A stretch of DNA of 64,000 nt from Gelatoporia subvermispora B. Lineage: Eukaryota > Basidiomycota > Agaricomycetes > Polyporales > Gelatoporiaceae. The stretch spans positions 124,001 to 188,000 of the forward strand of contig KB445809.1 in the NCBI GenBank assembly GCA_000320605.2, written 5' to 3'. A program made the position numbers and the translations under genes. Numbering within the stretch: position 1 is the first letter of the stretch; the number at the start of each line of letters is the position of its first letter. A model generated the notes under the pieces. It ran no database searches and had not been told where the DNA came from. It saw only the letters and a program-made list of their open reading frames with translations. This document shows, in pieces, positions 1 to 10,937 of this stretch.

Positions 1-380
1 AAGCAACCCAACTTTCTGGTATTCGAACGGTCAAGCACGTCGTCGTTTTCGCGCACGACACGTCCCGCTGTTGTAAGCTCCCTTGTGGTACGCCAACCAA
101 GCCTAACCTCCGAGACGACTTGGGCGTGTCATTTGGTACGGGATTAGATTGAATGTACCAGTCTGGTCTCGCGAAGCCACTGCGTGATTCCATTACAGTT
201 CTCGTTACCAAGGTGCACTTTGACCGCCTGAAAGATATGAATGTTCCTTATTTACCGAATGCCCAGATTACTCAGACACACAGGATTAATTATAAGGGAA
301 GGCCACCTCAGGATTAATTGGTGCGCACTGCAAACCATCAATGTCAATGGGGGAGATAAATTTAACGCTGTTTTCAGAGC
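1..380. other. Upstream intergenic region, no gene seen
   Basis: No open frame or RNA gene can be supported here. It directly precedes the F-box gene that starts at 381 and probably holds its promoter. No clear TATA element stands out. Confidence 0.5.
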
Positions 381-2105
381 ATGGCCTTAAAACTTGGAAA
401 TGAAACACTGGTTCAGATTCTCATGATGGTCAGAGACTACAAAGGCAATGATTTCAGTATGGAAGACGAACAACTCGCAAAGGGATGCAAGAAGTGGATT
501 TCGGCTACACACATATGTCGTCAATGGCGGCATATGGCTCTAGCATCGCCCATTCTCTGGTCGTTGATTCGGATCCCGGGAGGCAAACTTCAAGACGTAC
601 CCTTCGCTCAGATGTGCCTTCAGCGCTCGGGAAGTGCACCTTTGGTTATCCTAGTGGAGAAGGAGGCCATCACGCGCGTTCTTGAGGGTATTATCGACCT
701 CGTTCGGGTGCATGCAGAGCACGTCCGTTGTCTCAAACTCGTCGCGAAGAAAACACATGAGCAGTTATTCCACATCGACTTTCCGCTCCCAATGCTACAC
801 ACATTGGAGTTGCGTGCAGCTCGCGCCGGAAAACCCAGACAGCACTCTATTTCCAACCCTCTTCATTTTCCGAGCCTTCGTGTGCTTGCGCTCGAGAATG
901 CCGATAACCCCTGGGAATTGGATTTCTCCATCTTTCCTCTGCTGACGAGCTTGAAGATCAAGGGTCGTCACCGCGGGGCTAAATCCACGGCGACACAATA
1001 CTTTGGCCTACTTTCAACCCTACGCAACCTCGTTGTCCTTGAGCTTGATCGTTTTCCAATACCGACACAGTTGGCTGCTGATCGCGATATTACCATCTCC
1101 CTACCGGCGCTGCGTCATCTCACCATCTCTCATTGGCCGTCTCACATTCGGACCGTGGTCGATCGGCTCGAAATTCCCTCTGATGCGAACATCCACGTCA
1201 CATTCTATCAATCTGAGGGTAGACCAGATGAAGCCCACCTAGTGAAGCATACAATCACGCGTCTTCTCTGCCGAAGTACAGCTACGTCCGTACAGGATGT
1301 TGCGCTCTCTAGAGCGCAAGACCCGGCTGGCGTCCCGATCAAGCTCAGTTGCTGCGCAATTTCTCTGACGAATTGGGGTGGATGGTATATGGAGATACAA
1401 TGTCGTACATCTTGTCTTCAGCATAACGCAACTGGCTTCTTGCCCTTGCGTATCAACTTCGCTGACTGGGATGTAGAAGACGAAGTGCCATCAGCTGACA
1501 TTATGTCAAGTCATCTTAGTGGCTTCTGTCAGGCGGTATCTTCCTGCCAGTTCAAATGCCTCCACTTCGCGGGTCCATCTATGTGCGATGAAGCAAGCAT
1601 CCTCGTGGAATTCCTGCCCCGTTTTTCCGACATTTGCCTTCTCGAGATGGAGACCATCGATCTTTCGGGATGCATTTCGGATCTACATGACTGGCACATT
1701 GATGGACATGTGCTGAGATTACAGCGCATCATTTTGACCGCCCTTCGTAGCGGATCTGAAGGCGACTATCTTCCGGAGGCATTGAAGCACTACGTCAGCT
1801 GCGTCTTACCAGAAAGCCTACTCGTTCAGGTCAAAGACCAGACATCATTACTATTCGACTTACCGAAGGAGCTTCAAGGCGTCGTGGATGATGTTGAGGT
1901 TTCGCTCCTCTCTGATGAAGAGGCAATGAAACGCACAAATTGGTGTCGGCACTTTGGAAGCGATGTAAGTCACAGACCTCTCATCTCATCACCAGTCACT
2001 CAAGGCATATTCACAGGCGCCCTGGTTCGTATGAGCGTATCCATCGATAGTCACCCTTCACGGTACCCTACCATCATCTATCTACAATTCCTCGGCTTTG
2101 AATGA
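381..2105 (+). CDS. F-box family protein (basidiomycete type), left-arm copy
   Basis: The frame is open for 574 residues from an ATG at 381. The N-terminal ~70 residues look like the divergent F-box of Agaricomycete proteins (WISATHICRQWRHMALASP, then a conserved LW-S-I). The remainder is rich in regularly spaced leucine motifs, as in LRR-like substrate-binding regions. Such proteins are expected to bind Skp1 in SCF ubiquitin ligases; the target is unknown. Close paralogues lie at 55954-57696 (inverse strand) and 58628-60279. This is the only one of the three without an obvious lesion in its main frame. Near the 3' end, a GTAAGT at about position 1966 lines up with a possible intron in the paralogues, so the last ~45 codons are uncertain. 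Confidence 0.75.
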   Translation: MALKLGNETLVQILMMVRDYKGNDFSMEDEQLAKGCKKWISATHICRQWRHMALASPILWSLIRIPGGKLQDVPFAQMCLQRSGSAPLVILVEKEAITRVLEGIIDLVRVHAEHVRCLKLVAKKTHEQLFHIDFPLPMLHTLELRAARAGKPRQHSISNPLHFPSLRVLALENADNPWELDFSIFPLLTSLKIKGRHRGAKSTATQYFGLLSTLRNLVVLELDRFPIPTQLAADRDITISLPALRHLTISHWPSHIRTVVDRLEIPSDANIHVTFYQSEGRPDEAHLVKHTITRLLCRSTATSVQDVALSRAQDPAGVPIKLSCCAISLTNWGGWYMEIQCRTSCLQHNATGFLPLRINFADWDVEDEVPSADIMSSHLSGFCQAVSSCQFKCLHFAGPSMCDEASILVEFLPRFSDICLLEMETIDLSGCISDLHDWHIDGHVLRLQRIILTALRSGSEGDYLPEALKHYVSCVLPESLLVQVKDQTSLLFDLPKELQGVVDDVEVSLLSDEEAMKRTNWCRHFGSDVSHRPLISSPVTQGIFTGALVRMSVSIDSHPSRYPTIIYLQFLGFE

Positions 2106-2188
2106 AGATAATTTCGCGGAAGTTTGCATTGGTCATTCTGGTCCACATGTGACAATTACCACTAGTCGCAGTCATGAGTGCTACATAC

Positions 2189-3012
2189 TTATGCGCCATC
2201 CTTCAGTCTGCCAGGACGAGGCGAAGAGATATCCTCCCACCACCTACAGAAATGTCAGCTCAGTCTGCATGAGGTTATTGATGAATATATGTAACATACC
2301 TCACGATGTTTGGCCTGCTCTCGTCTTTGAAGAAGCCATAGCCTTGCTCCTTGAGCATTGCGCCGCACGGGAGGTGGAAGAGATCGGCGAGGGTGATCTC
2401 CTTTCCAGCAAGTGGATCGAGTGAGGAAATGAGCTTGCATTGCAAGGGCAGGCAGCACTTACGTTGCCAGCGAGATACTTTCTATGGGACAAAATCTTCT
2501 CGTACGCGTCGAGCTTCCCGATAAGCCTCGCCTTGTACTGCTCGACGCCTTCCTTGTCTGGTTTCATTCCAAACCTCCTATATACACCGCCGATCAGCAT
2601 GGCCATGATATCCCGACTATTGTCATCATGCACCACACCTACTTCTTGAATATGTTCTTCGTTGCCAGCCCGGCCGCGCTCGGATCAAACTGGCTCAGCT
2701 CCATGCTTGCTGCCTGCTCGAACTTGGCGAGCTTGTGTAGGTCGCCGGATGGTGGGAGGAGCTGCGTGCCTTGGTCCGCGTACTTCGGGCAATGTAGCGC
2801 GCAATTGCACGGCTCTCGAAGAGAATGAAACCATCGTCATGGAGGTATGGGATCTGCCCGAGCGGGTTCTTCTCCAGGTACGCAGCATACCTGTGCTCAC
2901 GAGCCACAAAGTCGCCGGGAACGAGCTCGAAGGGCGCGTTCTTTTTCTTCAGTACAGTCATGACGCGCTGCACACAGGTGGAATTCGCGCTCCCGTGGAG
3001 TATGAGGGCCAT
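2189..3012 (-). pseudogene. Glutathione S-transferase copy with a frameshift (GST psi-1)
   Basis: The exon pattern matches the intact GST at 54765-55587. It starts MALILHGS, keeps the thioredoxin-fold motifs (a Ser-Thr-Cys near residue 11, DDGFILFESRAIARYIA) and has the same intron positions. Compared with that gene, one base is missing after RYIA (about 2783-2792). This throws the rest of exon 1 out of frame; adding one base restores a reading that matches the paralogue. The later exons (RFGMKPDKEGVEQYKA, EITLADLFHLP, WWEDI) are otherwise recognisable, with further small indels at the extreme C-terminus before a terminal TAA. The product would be a soluble glutathione-conjugating enzyme of the fungal phi-like type. 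A sequencing error at the indel is the main alternative. Confidence 0.8.
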
Positions 3013-3634
3013 GGTGTATGTTGCGAGTGTGGCGATACGGAGAGCAGATCAAGAGGGTAACAAAAGGGAGCGAGTGCAGAGTACGTATACGCAGGCATCA
3101 CAGTCCGTTCACGTGGTGCGGGGACGTAGAGTCCGCACATCACTATGTTATCTCGGAAACTCCGGCAATTGCGTTCATTTCTCGAAATTTGTTGGGTCCT
3201 GGCACCTTCAAATTCCAGCATGTGTCAATTCTGGTACAACACACACAACACATTGGTGCTGCTATTTGCGCGACATGACTAGGGATTAACGCCTGGTTCC
3301 GAAGGTAGCACACAGTACCATCTGCACTCCAACGACTGACACGTATCTGAATGCATCACTGCTTCGGGCATCGGTATGTGTACATCTCGGTGATCATGTA
3401 AGCAAAAGAACGAGGACATCAAATTTCGATTTCAGGAAGCACCGCATCGAATATTGGGAGGAGCCCGCGAAGGTGAATGTACATAAGCAGATTGATTCGG
3501 GCGGGTTCGTGGCACTGTAAGGTCAGATAAGCCCAAGTAACTATCCAGAAAATTCTGGAAAGATGCAGGTAAAGTTATAAACAGGTTGAACAGCGCATCT
3601 ACTGTGAATGCTACCTATTGGAACGCCGCCGCAC
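3013..3634. other. Intergenic region between two GST pseudogenes
   Basis: About 620 bases with only short, unsupported frames. It should contain the promoter of the GST copy starting at 3012 and the 3' flank of the second GST copy. No repeat or RNA gene was recognised. Confidence 0.5.
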
Positions 3635-4423
3635 GAGGCTTGCTAGGACGGGCAAGATGTGATATTTTTCACTACCTACAGAAAGTCAGCGTAGTCTACA
3701 TGGGGCTATTGGGAACCTGTGTGTCATACCTCACGACGTTCGACCTGCTCTCATTCTTGAGGTTGACATAGCGTCAATCCTCTAGCATAGCGCCGTGTGG
3801 GAGGTGAAAGAGATTGGCGAGAGTGATTTCCTATTTGCGATATATAGAGAATTAGCAAATTAGGTCATAATGCGAAATGAAATGGAACTCACGTCCCCGA
3901 CGAGATGCTTGCTTTTCGACAAGACCTTGTACGCGTTGAGCGTCCACACAAGCGTTGCCTTAGTTTGCGCGACGGCCTTCTCGCCTTACGCCCCAATGCC
4001 TGCACCCACAGCCAATCAGTAAAACCACAAGTTCACGGGTGTCGTCGCATGCCCCACTTACTTGAAAACATCTCGATCGCTAGGCTAGATGCGCTCGGGT
4101 CACACTAACTCAGCTTCATGCTTGCCGCTTGCTCGAACTTCATGAGCTTGTGCAGGTCGCCGAGGAAAGACAGGAGCTGCGTGCCCTGATCCGCGTACTT
4201 CGCGGTGATGTGCGTGCGATCGCGCGGCTCTCGAGTAGAATGAAGCCGTCGTTAACAAAGATCTGGCCGGACCGGGCCTTCTCGAGGTATGCGGCGTACC
4301 TGTGCTCGCGCGGGGCGAAGTCGACGGAGACGAATTCCGAAAGATACCTTCTTTTCCCTTGGAATCATCACGAGGCGCCGCACACAGGTGAAGTTGGGCT
4401 TCTGTAGAGTTTGTTTGAGAACC
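3635..4423 (-). pseudogene. Decayed glutathione S-transferase copy (GST psi-2)
   Basis: This is a second GST copy on the same strand as GST psi-1. It begins MVLKQTLQKPNFTCVRR and can be followed only by switching frames: REHRYAAYLEK-like, then DGFILLESRAIAR, then KFEQAASMKLS followed by a stop, then EITLANLFHLPHGAMLED followed by a stop, then ESRSNVVR. Exon order and approximate intron positions match the intact GST at 54765. Several frameshifts and at least two in-frame stops make it clearly non-functional. It is more decayed than psi-1, so the duplications are probably of different ages. Confidence 0.85.
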
Positions 4424-4507
4424 ATGGTGAGTGTGTTGATGCGGCAAGTACGTTGGGTGACTGAATGGTGCAGCTGGTGTGTTGCAGAGATGTGTTGCTG
4501 TCAACGG

Positions 4508-4525
4508 TATATATATATATATATA
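4508..4525. repeat. TA dinucleotide microsatellite
   Basis: Nine TA units in a row. It lies about 85-100 bases upstream of the ATG of GST psi-2 (minus strand), similar to the TATA-to-ATG distance of the intact GST at 54765, so it may be an expanded relic TATA element. Confidence 0.8.
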
Positions 4526-4789
4526 CCCGCGTCGTAGTCTACACGCGGTGTCTGTCACTGTATACGACCAGCTGTCATCAAGCATGGACTCGAGGGCAGC
4601 ACACGTCGTTGTTCGGACTTCACTGACCAACATGTACCTGAGTCCGTATCTGCCTCCGATGATGACGCGTGCGTGCGGCTTGACATTGCTACTGCAAACA
4701 AATGACCCACGGTGTCAGCTGGACGATGGCAGTCGCAGGAAGCGATGGATCTATGACTGAGAGGAGTCCGCGAACGTGGTGAAAGATGC

Positions 4790-5330
4790 TCAGAAGGATA
4801 TCAATGACTCTCAACTCAACTGGCAAGGCCTGTTTGCTCAATCGCAACCGCGCCTACGCTCGCGTCTGCATCACATTGCACCATTTAACCTAGCCCTCCT
4901 GCCAATCCTCATCGATGCAACTCACAAAATGCTGCTCGAGTCTGACAATCGCGCATACAGGAAACCCTGCGCGAATTCAGAAATGCACAGCGCGAGAACG
5001 AGCATCTCAGGGATAACCTGACATCTTCGATGTGTGTGCGTCATATACTTTGCGCGTCGGCCGAACCCCTCATAATTGCTCGCTGTAGGGGGATATGCAA
5101 AGACCTCTGGTTCGAGTTGAGCGACTTGAAACGGGTACACGCCCCCGGTAACAGAGCCATTCCGGTACTGGCGTTGTACAGCCCCGGCCCCCGCCTTTGC
5201 TCGCGACGGGTGCGTCAAAACCTCTGCCCCTGCTTCGGCTGCTGCCCACGATGCGGGGAACAAAGCCTTCGTTCCTACACAAGATTCTGTTCCCATCCGA
5301 GAGGCGTGCAGCAAAATACCAGTTCCCGCG
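4790..5330 (+). pseudogene. Decayed copy of gene X
   Basis: The translation retains the N-terminal signature of gene X at 6302: FAQSQPRLRSRLHH, then HKMLLESDNRAYR, then after a one-base frame change ETLREFRNAQRENEHL. The matching first-exon segments of gene X are AQSQPRPSSRLRYL, HEMLLESDNFAYR and ELLREFRLTQYENERL. Downstream similarity fades into Pro/Arg-rich sequence with frame breaks. The piece lies between GST psi-2 and the intact small-gene/X pair, on the same strand as gene X. It is therefore probably an older tandem copy of X. Function unknown. Confidence 0.7.
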
Positions 5331-5399
5331 CACGCCCCGGTCCCGGCTCCCTCCCGCGAACAAAGCGCGACATGAATACCTGCCTCCCGTCTACACTCC

Positions 5400-7480
5400 C
5401 GGATAAGGTCCAGATTGGTATCCTTTACACCACTCCCTATCCTACACCATATCGTATGCGTTCATGTTCTCCGGGCACCCTGTTGTGCCCGTGGCAGAGT
5501 AAGTTTGGCATGTGCGCTATTCATGATACAGCACCCGTTGTCTGCTGTTCTTGCAGCTTCTTCTCCTGGTTTGCGATGCGGACCCTACAGACACATGAAA
5601 ATATCTCCTAATGAAAGAGATAGCTGACACGCTCACCGGTTCCGCGCGACAAGCACCCGCATTGTGCGCTCCTTCTCGAGGTCCGTCAAGTTCTGCCAAT
5701 TAGCGATCCGCGATATTGTCTGAACTCGCAACGTAAGCCGTAGCGTGAAATGGGACGTGTAAAATGTGGACGCACCCCGTCGCTATTCACTACCATCGGT
5801 CCGAGCGCGTCAAGCTTCACCTCCGTGCCCACCGCGAGCTTCGTCGCCTCAGTGGTGGAACTCGGCTCGGGGGCAGGGAGAAGGCCCGCAATGTTACCTT
5901 CGTCGGCCATCGTGCAACAGAATCAGTGGATTATGAACGTTTGATTGAAATAAGGATGGATGTCGAGTCGGGGACGCTGTTCATGATGGCGTCGTACTTT
6001 TATCGGGTTGACCGTGTGTCGAAGGGCGTAGATCATCGTAGAGATTTCCAGCGCTTGAGAGGAGATAGTCACATGACCTCGACGCGACGCGCCAGGTTGT
6101 TGAGCGCTTACACCACGCCTGCGATGCTTCTGATGTCTGCGAGAAGCCGCTGCGAGAAGCTGCTTGACATTTACTCGGATTGTTACTCCTCATTACGCTA
6201 GTATTGCGTCATTAGCCAAAGTCTATGTGAAGTGCTTAAGCTCAAGGAGTGACAAACTCTAGTTTCTCTTCTTACCACCATCACAAGTATCAAGACCACC
6301 AATGGATGTACGACTCAACCAACAGGATTCAGTGCCCGCTCAGTCGCAACCTCGCCCAAGCTCGCGTCTGCGTTATCTTGCGTCCCAGAATCTCGATCTC
6401 TTGCAGACAGTCGGAGGTGCAAGTCATGAAATGCTACTCGAATCAGACAATTTCGCATATAGGGAACTTCTGCGCGAATTCAGGTTGACACAGTACGAGA
6501 ACGAGCGACTCCAAGAGAGCCTGAAGTTCTGGAGGTGCGTGCGCTGTACCTTGCGCGTCGGTTGGTTCCCACCGACCAGTCAACGCTCAATACAGGAAAC
6601 TCTGCAATGACATCTGGAGCGTGCAGAGCATCTCTCAGCGGGCACTTTCTCCCAGCGACGGATCCACTGCTGCGCTCGCGTCGTGCAGCAGAGTCCCCGC
6701 GCTAGCCTCAGCTCCAGCTAGTGGCGTGTCTGGCAAAACCCCTGCCTCCGACTTTGCAGCCTCTCGCGACGTGCCCAGGAAACCTTCCGCCCCTGCTCCA
6801 GTTCCCGCTCGCGACGCCGGTCACAAAGGCCCCGGTCCCCTACCAGGCCCTGATACCGCCCAAAAAGCGTGCAACAGAACAGCTGTCTCCATGGCGGCCC
6901 CGACTCAGGCCATCTCCCGCAACGAAGGCACGTCGACTGCACCGGGCGGGCCCCGCCCGCAAGGCACATCGGGCACGTCTTGTAAGGGCCTCCCATTCAT
7001 CAAGTACTGGGACCGCGAGGCGTGGAAAGAGGCATACAAGGCGCTTCGCGAGGACCCCGCCGCCAAGCGCCAGTCTCATGTCAGCGTGCGCTACCGCTTC
7101 GTCGAGTTCGACCCCAAGCACGGCGGGCCTAACTACACAGTGTTCGGGTACATACGCCGGGCCGCGCGGCGACACTTCGATGCGCTCAAGAAGTGCGGGA
7201 AGGCGGCACGCACATGGCGAACTGTCAACGAGGAGAGCCGCAAAGACGTTATCGAGGAGCTCGTGAAGGAGTTCCCGGAGCTGGGGTGGGGAGAAGACAA
7301 TTGGAAGGCGAATGAGGTCGCTTGGATGGTGTACCCCAGCTGGTACAAGGGTTACGGACCAAAGGAAGAGCCTACACCTCCTAGCAAGAGGTCGGCGGCG
7401 GACGTGGACAAGGCACCCCCGACCCCGGAGAATACGCGGCCCCCCAAGAGACAGCGCGTGCAATCAACTACTGACGTCCC
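5400..7480 (+). repeat. Left copy of a ~2.1 kb near-identical inverted repeat
   Basis: This block, holding the small gene and most of gene X, recurs in reverse complement at about 49590-51740. A stretch of about 120 bases around 5640-5760 differs from its partner at only two positions. The first exon of gene X differs at three residues of 78. Similarity falls at both ends: the last exon of the small gene, and the Ser/Gly-rich tail of X. Confidence 0.8.
5521..5910 (-). CDS. Small conserved fungal protein, left copy
   Basis: Three exons encode a protein of about 95 residues. Exon 1 starts MADEGNIAGLLPAPEPSS and ends VVNSDG at a GTGCGT donor. Exon 2 reads TISRIANWQNLTDLEKERTM. Exon 3 reads RIANQEKKLQEQ and ends at TGA (5521-5523). 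The NSDGT-SRI-NW motif followed by ERT-R-L--RN is a pattern I recognise from short uncharacterised fungal proteins; I know no function. The first 74 codons (with intron read-through) match the copy at 51150 exactly at the protein level, while exon 3 differs at several positions. It is divergently transcribed from gene X with about 390 bases between the starts, so the two may share a promoter. Confidence 0.75.
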
Positions 7481-7500
7481 GGGTGGTCGTACAGACCCTA

Positions 7501-7549
<49 letters not shown>

Positions 7550-7787
7550 TACCACTAGCACTACTAGCACTATGGGCACTGCTGACAATGCCGGCTGTGC
7601 CGGCCTTACTGGATCTATCAGCGCTACTGCCACGTCTAGCAATTCTGGCACTACCTGCACTGGCGCTAGCACCGACCCTAGTTCTGTCTCTGATTCTCGC
7701 GGTCCCTCTACTAGGTCCAAAGCTGCTATAGCCGTCTCGTCCGGGCACGTCGCGCAGGCGAAGAAAAACGCAACTCCAGCAAAGTGA
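6302..7787 (+). CDS. Gene X: unknown basidiomycete protein with a WKxxE-rich core and Ser/Gly-rich tail, intact copy
   Basis: Two exons (6302-6534 and 6596-7787) joined by a 61-base GT-AG intron give 474 codons without a break. The N-terminus (LREFRLTQYENERLQESLKF) looks like a short coiled coil. A Pro/Ala/Ser-rich linker follows, then a compact region with conserved Trp and charged residues (FIKYWDREAWKEAYKALRED; KAARTWRTVNEESRKDVIEE; FPELGWGEDNWKANEVAWMV). After that come a basic PPKRQR motif that could be a nuclear signal, and a low-complexity Ser/Gly/Thr tail. I do not recognise the family and assign no function. Copies are at 49321-50757 (inverse strand, frameshifted) and 4790-5330 (decayed). 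This is the only unbroken copy here. Confidence 0.7.
7501..7548 (+). repeat. GCTCTG hexanucleotide microsatellite coding Ser-Gly
   Basis: Eight perfect GCTCTG units inside gene X encode a Ser-Gly run. The inverse copy at 49.3-50.8 kb has no such uninterrupted tract, so it probably expanded after the copies split. Confidence 0.85.
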
Positions 7788-8152
7788 ACTCACATACATT
7801 CAAACTACGTTCGGGCTAGAGACTTTTGGCAAGCTACGGGCGGAGACTCAATGGCAAGGCAGGCAATGCAAGTCTGAGGACATTCCTGTGGCACAGGCGG
7901 TGGGGGAATGAGCGTTGTGGGTGGACGCCAGGCACGATCCATGAGCAAAATTCTGAACTTCCGCGAAATGAATGGTTGTACGATACGAACGGGTGGACTA
8001 TGTGTACGATTAGACTGTAATACAAGATGAAACAAATTGTTCGGCAATCGATGATTCATTAAAATATCTTGGACAATAGTATGAGCCGGAGCGCGCAGAA
8101 TGGACTTGTTGGTGTGCAACGCTAAAAGGATGCGACAACCTCTATGCAGATG
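7788..8152. other. Short intergenic region between convergent genes
   Basis: About 365 bases between the stop of gene X (+) and the stop of the DUF6534 gene (-). It should hold both 3' ends. No gene or repeat is apparent. Confidence 0.5.
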
Positions 8153-9940
8153 TCATGCTTCTCGTGAGCCGAGTGAACTGCTCCCGGACCACTCGACATC
8201 GTGCTTCTGCTCCATGTTGCCCATCTCATGTGCTTCCTCAACCTCGACGTCGACGAACACCTGCATCGTCAGTCTGGTGCGGTACTCACCATACACTCAG
8301 GACAGACATACCTCCGCATGTATTGTGGCGCTAAAAGAGACCGGCACTGCATCGCCGCACTGTGAGGTAATGTCAATCAGCTTCACAGCCAAGTGAAAGA
8401 TACGTAGTGGGACTTGAGTGATGATGCTGACCTCCCTGCTGGTTAAGTCGTGGAGACCACCATGGTGGATCATGCCGGGGCTCGAAAATTCGGTTGTATT
8501 CCGCGTGGAACTCGAGCCAGAGCTGCGCGAGTTCAGGGTCGAGAGCAGCGAGTTCGTGTAGAGCTTTGCGAGCGGGAAATTGAGCGCGAGGTGCCTGTGT
8601 GCCCATAGTCGTTCGTTATCTCTGAAATGCTTGTCTCTGTATGAAGGATAGGTACTCACGCTCCAGTTGGCTGTAATAGTGCGAGTCAGTGAAACAAATT
8701 TCAGATAAAAGCGCAACAGAGACATACTGTTGCGAGATAAGTGATCAAGTCCGCGATGGCCCATAATGTGGTGATGAGGCCATTCTGGACAGTGACTGGC
8801 CCAACACGTGAGGCCTTCCTTCAAAACTCAGATTGCATATATTTTATACTCACGCCTAATAATCTTGTCTAGTAAGTAGTCTGTCGTAGCAACGCCAGTT
8901 CGATGACGTCGCTGTTAAGGACACCAATCAGTAATACTGTTTCGAAGGGCCGTGTACGGGACTAACCAAGTGTAGCGTCAAAGAGACGGTGATAGTGGTA
9001 TCACACACAGCGGCGAGGATCAGCCAGACGATCACGACGGCTCGAAATCTCTCGAATTCGAGAAAGTCGGGCACGTAGTGGATAGCAATAGCGGTACCAA
9101 GGCCCCCGACTAGACGTCAACTTATAAGTCGTGTATAGCTTTGGGGGGCAGGCACGTACAGATTGAGCCCAAGGCTGAGAATATAACCAAACCAACAATC
9201 CAATTGTTTTGCAATAGAACCTTGATCCTCCATGCAAAGAACAGTTGGACGCTGGTCGCGATCATTCCCTGGTGTAGACCGAACATATAAGGGGCAGTCA
9301 GGCAACATGTGAGAAGAGGCAAACCACCATGGCTGGATCTGTGACATAGTACGTGATATGCTACGAGCCTACCAGAAGCCGAAAATGCTTGCATACCTGT
9401 AACGAAGACTACGGATTCGTTAGCGATAAGACCATGTACCTCTAAAAACACCTAAACTTACCCCAGTTTCCGGCCTCGAGAGCAGAGAAGTCGCCTGAAG
9501 CTCCACTTGAGAACATCGACATTTTAGCATCAATTCCGCACTTACCAAAATGGTTAATGACGACAACATAGATCCACCATATGTCGAACACACAATTGAC
9601 AGTATCGGCGACAAACAGACCTGCCACCTAGGGAGGCGGACGTCACGTTCAAGATATCGAATAAGCCACATTGACTCCTGACTAACAAACAACTTCAGCC
9701 ATAGACGATCGCTGCCAGACGCCAGAATTTAGCCTTGTTCAAGACTCATGTGACATCGTTGGTGCGCGCACCTCCTGAATGTACTGTAGTACAAGTATGT
9801 CTGTGTAAACATGATTCCGTAGAGGAACACATTGAGGATTGTGCCCAGCAGACCAGGCCCGTGCCTGCGAACGTCAGTGTCAGCTAAACTTCTGTACTCT
9901 GGAGACGAGCAACCTACGCGATAGTGGCTGCATTGGTCAT
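8153..9940 (-). CDS. DUF6534 multi-pass membrane protein
   Basis: Following splice sites from ATG 9940 (MTNAATIAHGPGLLGTIL) gives a continuous reading over about ten exons with the hallmarks of the fungal DUF6534 family. These include the first TM GLLGTILNVFLYGIMFTQTY, RLWLKLFVAGLFVADTVN, FSALEAGNW, SVQLFFAWRIKVL, FGGLGTAIAIHYVPDF, VIVWLILAAVCDTTITVSL, LTVQNGLITTLWAIADLI and NFPLAKLYTNSLLSTLNSR. Seven TM segments are expected in the plasma membrane or another membrane. The function is unknown; it resembles a receptor but no ligand is known. A tiny 12-base exon codes VFVT. The last exon ends in an acidic tail and TGA (8153-8155). A related gene lies at 26124-28051. Confidence 0.8.
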
Positions 9941-10937
9941 TCGGAAGCTGGATTGAAGAGCGAATGGATACTCGGGTATAAGAGTCGTCACTCAAAAAGC
10001 ATAATAGTACCGCTGACCTCGTGGTCGCTCCGCGCAAGTCACCGATTCCATGACCTCCGGTCGCTGAAGAAGGTTCCCCATTCTATGTGTAGCTCTACGG
10101 ACGCCAGCCACGGCGGATTTTGAAGTGCAAGATCCCATCTCTGCGAATGCTAATCCTCATGCACCGCAAATCGCGCGCGTGTCAGCGTCTGAGGTACTTT
10201 TATAGGACTCCATCGCATGTTGAGACCGGGATACAGCTCAATGATTGACACACTACCATATGCCCGTCCGGTGGCGGAGTCAATGCTTCGTTGAACGAGA
10301 ATTCCCGGAGGCAGCGATTGGGAGCCTTGGGCGTTTCCTCCAGTTCACGGCTGACATAATTACAGTCCGGCTCGTATTATCCCCATTTGAGTCTGCTTCA
10401 GACGTTTGGTCAACACTTTCCCCCGGTGGGCCCGGTGGACGACGTCGTGACCTAGGTTCCATCGGAAATGAAGGCTACAGCAGTGAAACATACGGGGAAG
10501 TTACCTCGAACGAGTTCAACGATATCGATATATCACAGGAATCTTGCGATTATAGATTCGAGCAGAAGAGCATGTGCGAGCGTGTCGTAAAAAGCGCCAA
10601 GATGAGTGCCCGAAGTCCAGCCGCGCACGGATTCGTTCACAGTAAGTCTCCGTCCGCGATCATCTCACTCTATAGACGCCATCCAGATCGACGTGGAGTC
10701 GGACTTCAGTACATTATTCGCACCAGCGATACCAGGATACCGAGATATCTAGTCCCGCCCAGCCAAGCCCAGCGCAGGCCAACCCATCCTCCACCAAGTG
10801 AACATGTTGTATAGCTGCTGTGCGGTGGAGCGTCACGGCATCTATTTTACCACTAAATAACGGAGCAACTCAAAGCAGTACAGTAAATCTCCTATAGATA
10901 CACTATTCAAATCCCTAGCATAGTACGTCGGATTGTC
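9941..10937. other. Intergenic region with one unsupported open frame
   Basis: About 1 kb upstream of the DUF6534 gene and downstream of the TPR gene. A 189-codon frame on the plus strand (10245-10814) has no recognisable motif, lacks family-like composition and is not annotated as a gene. The stretch near 9941-10150 probably holds the DUF6534 promoter. Confidence 0.4.

Noticed and set aside
10245..10814. 189-codon open frame on the plus strand
   Set aside because: No motif, no intron pattern and atypical composition; probably a chance frame between two real genes.
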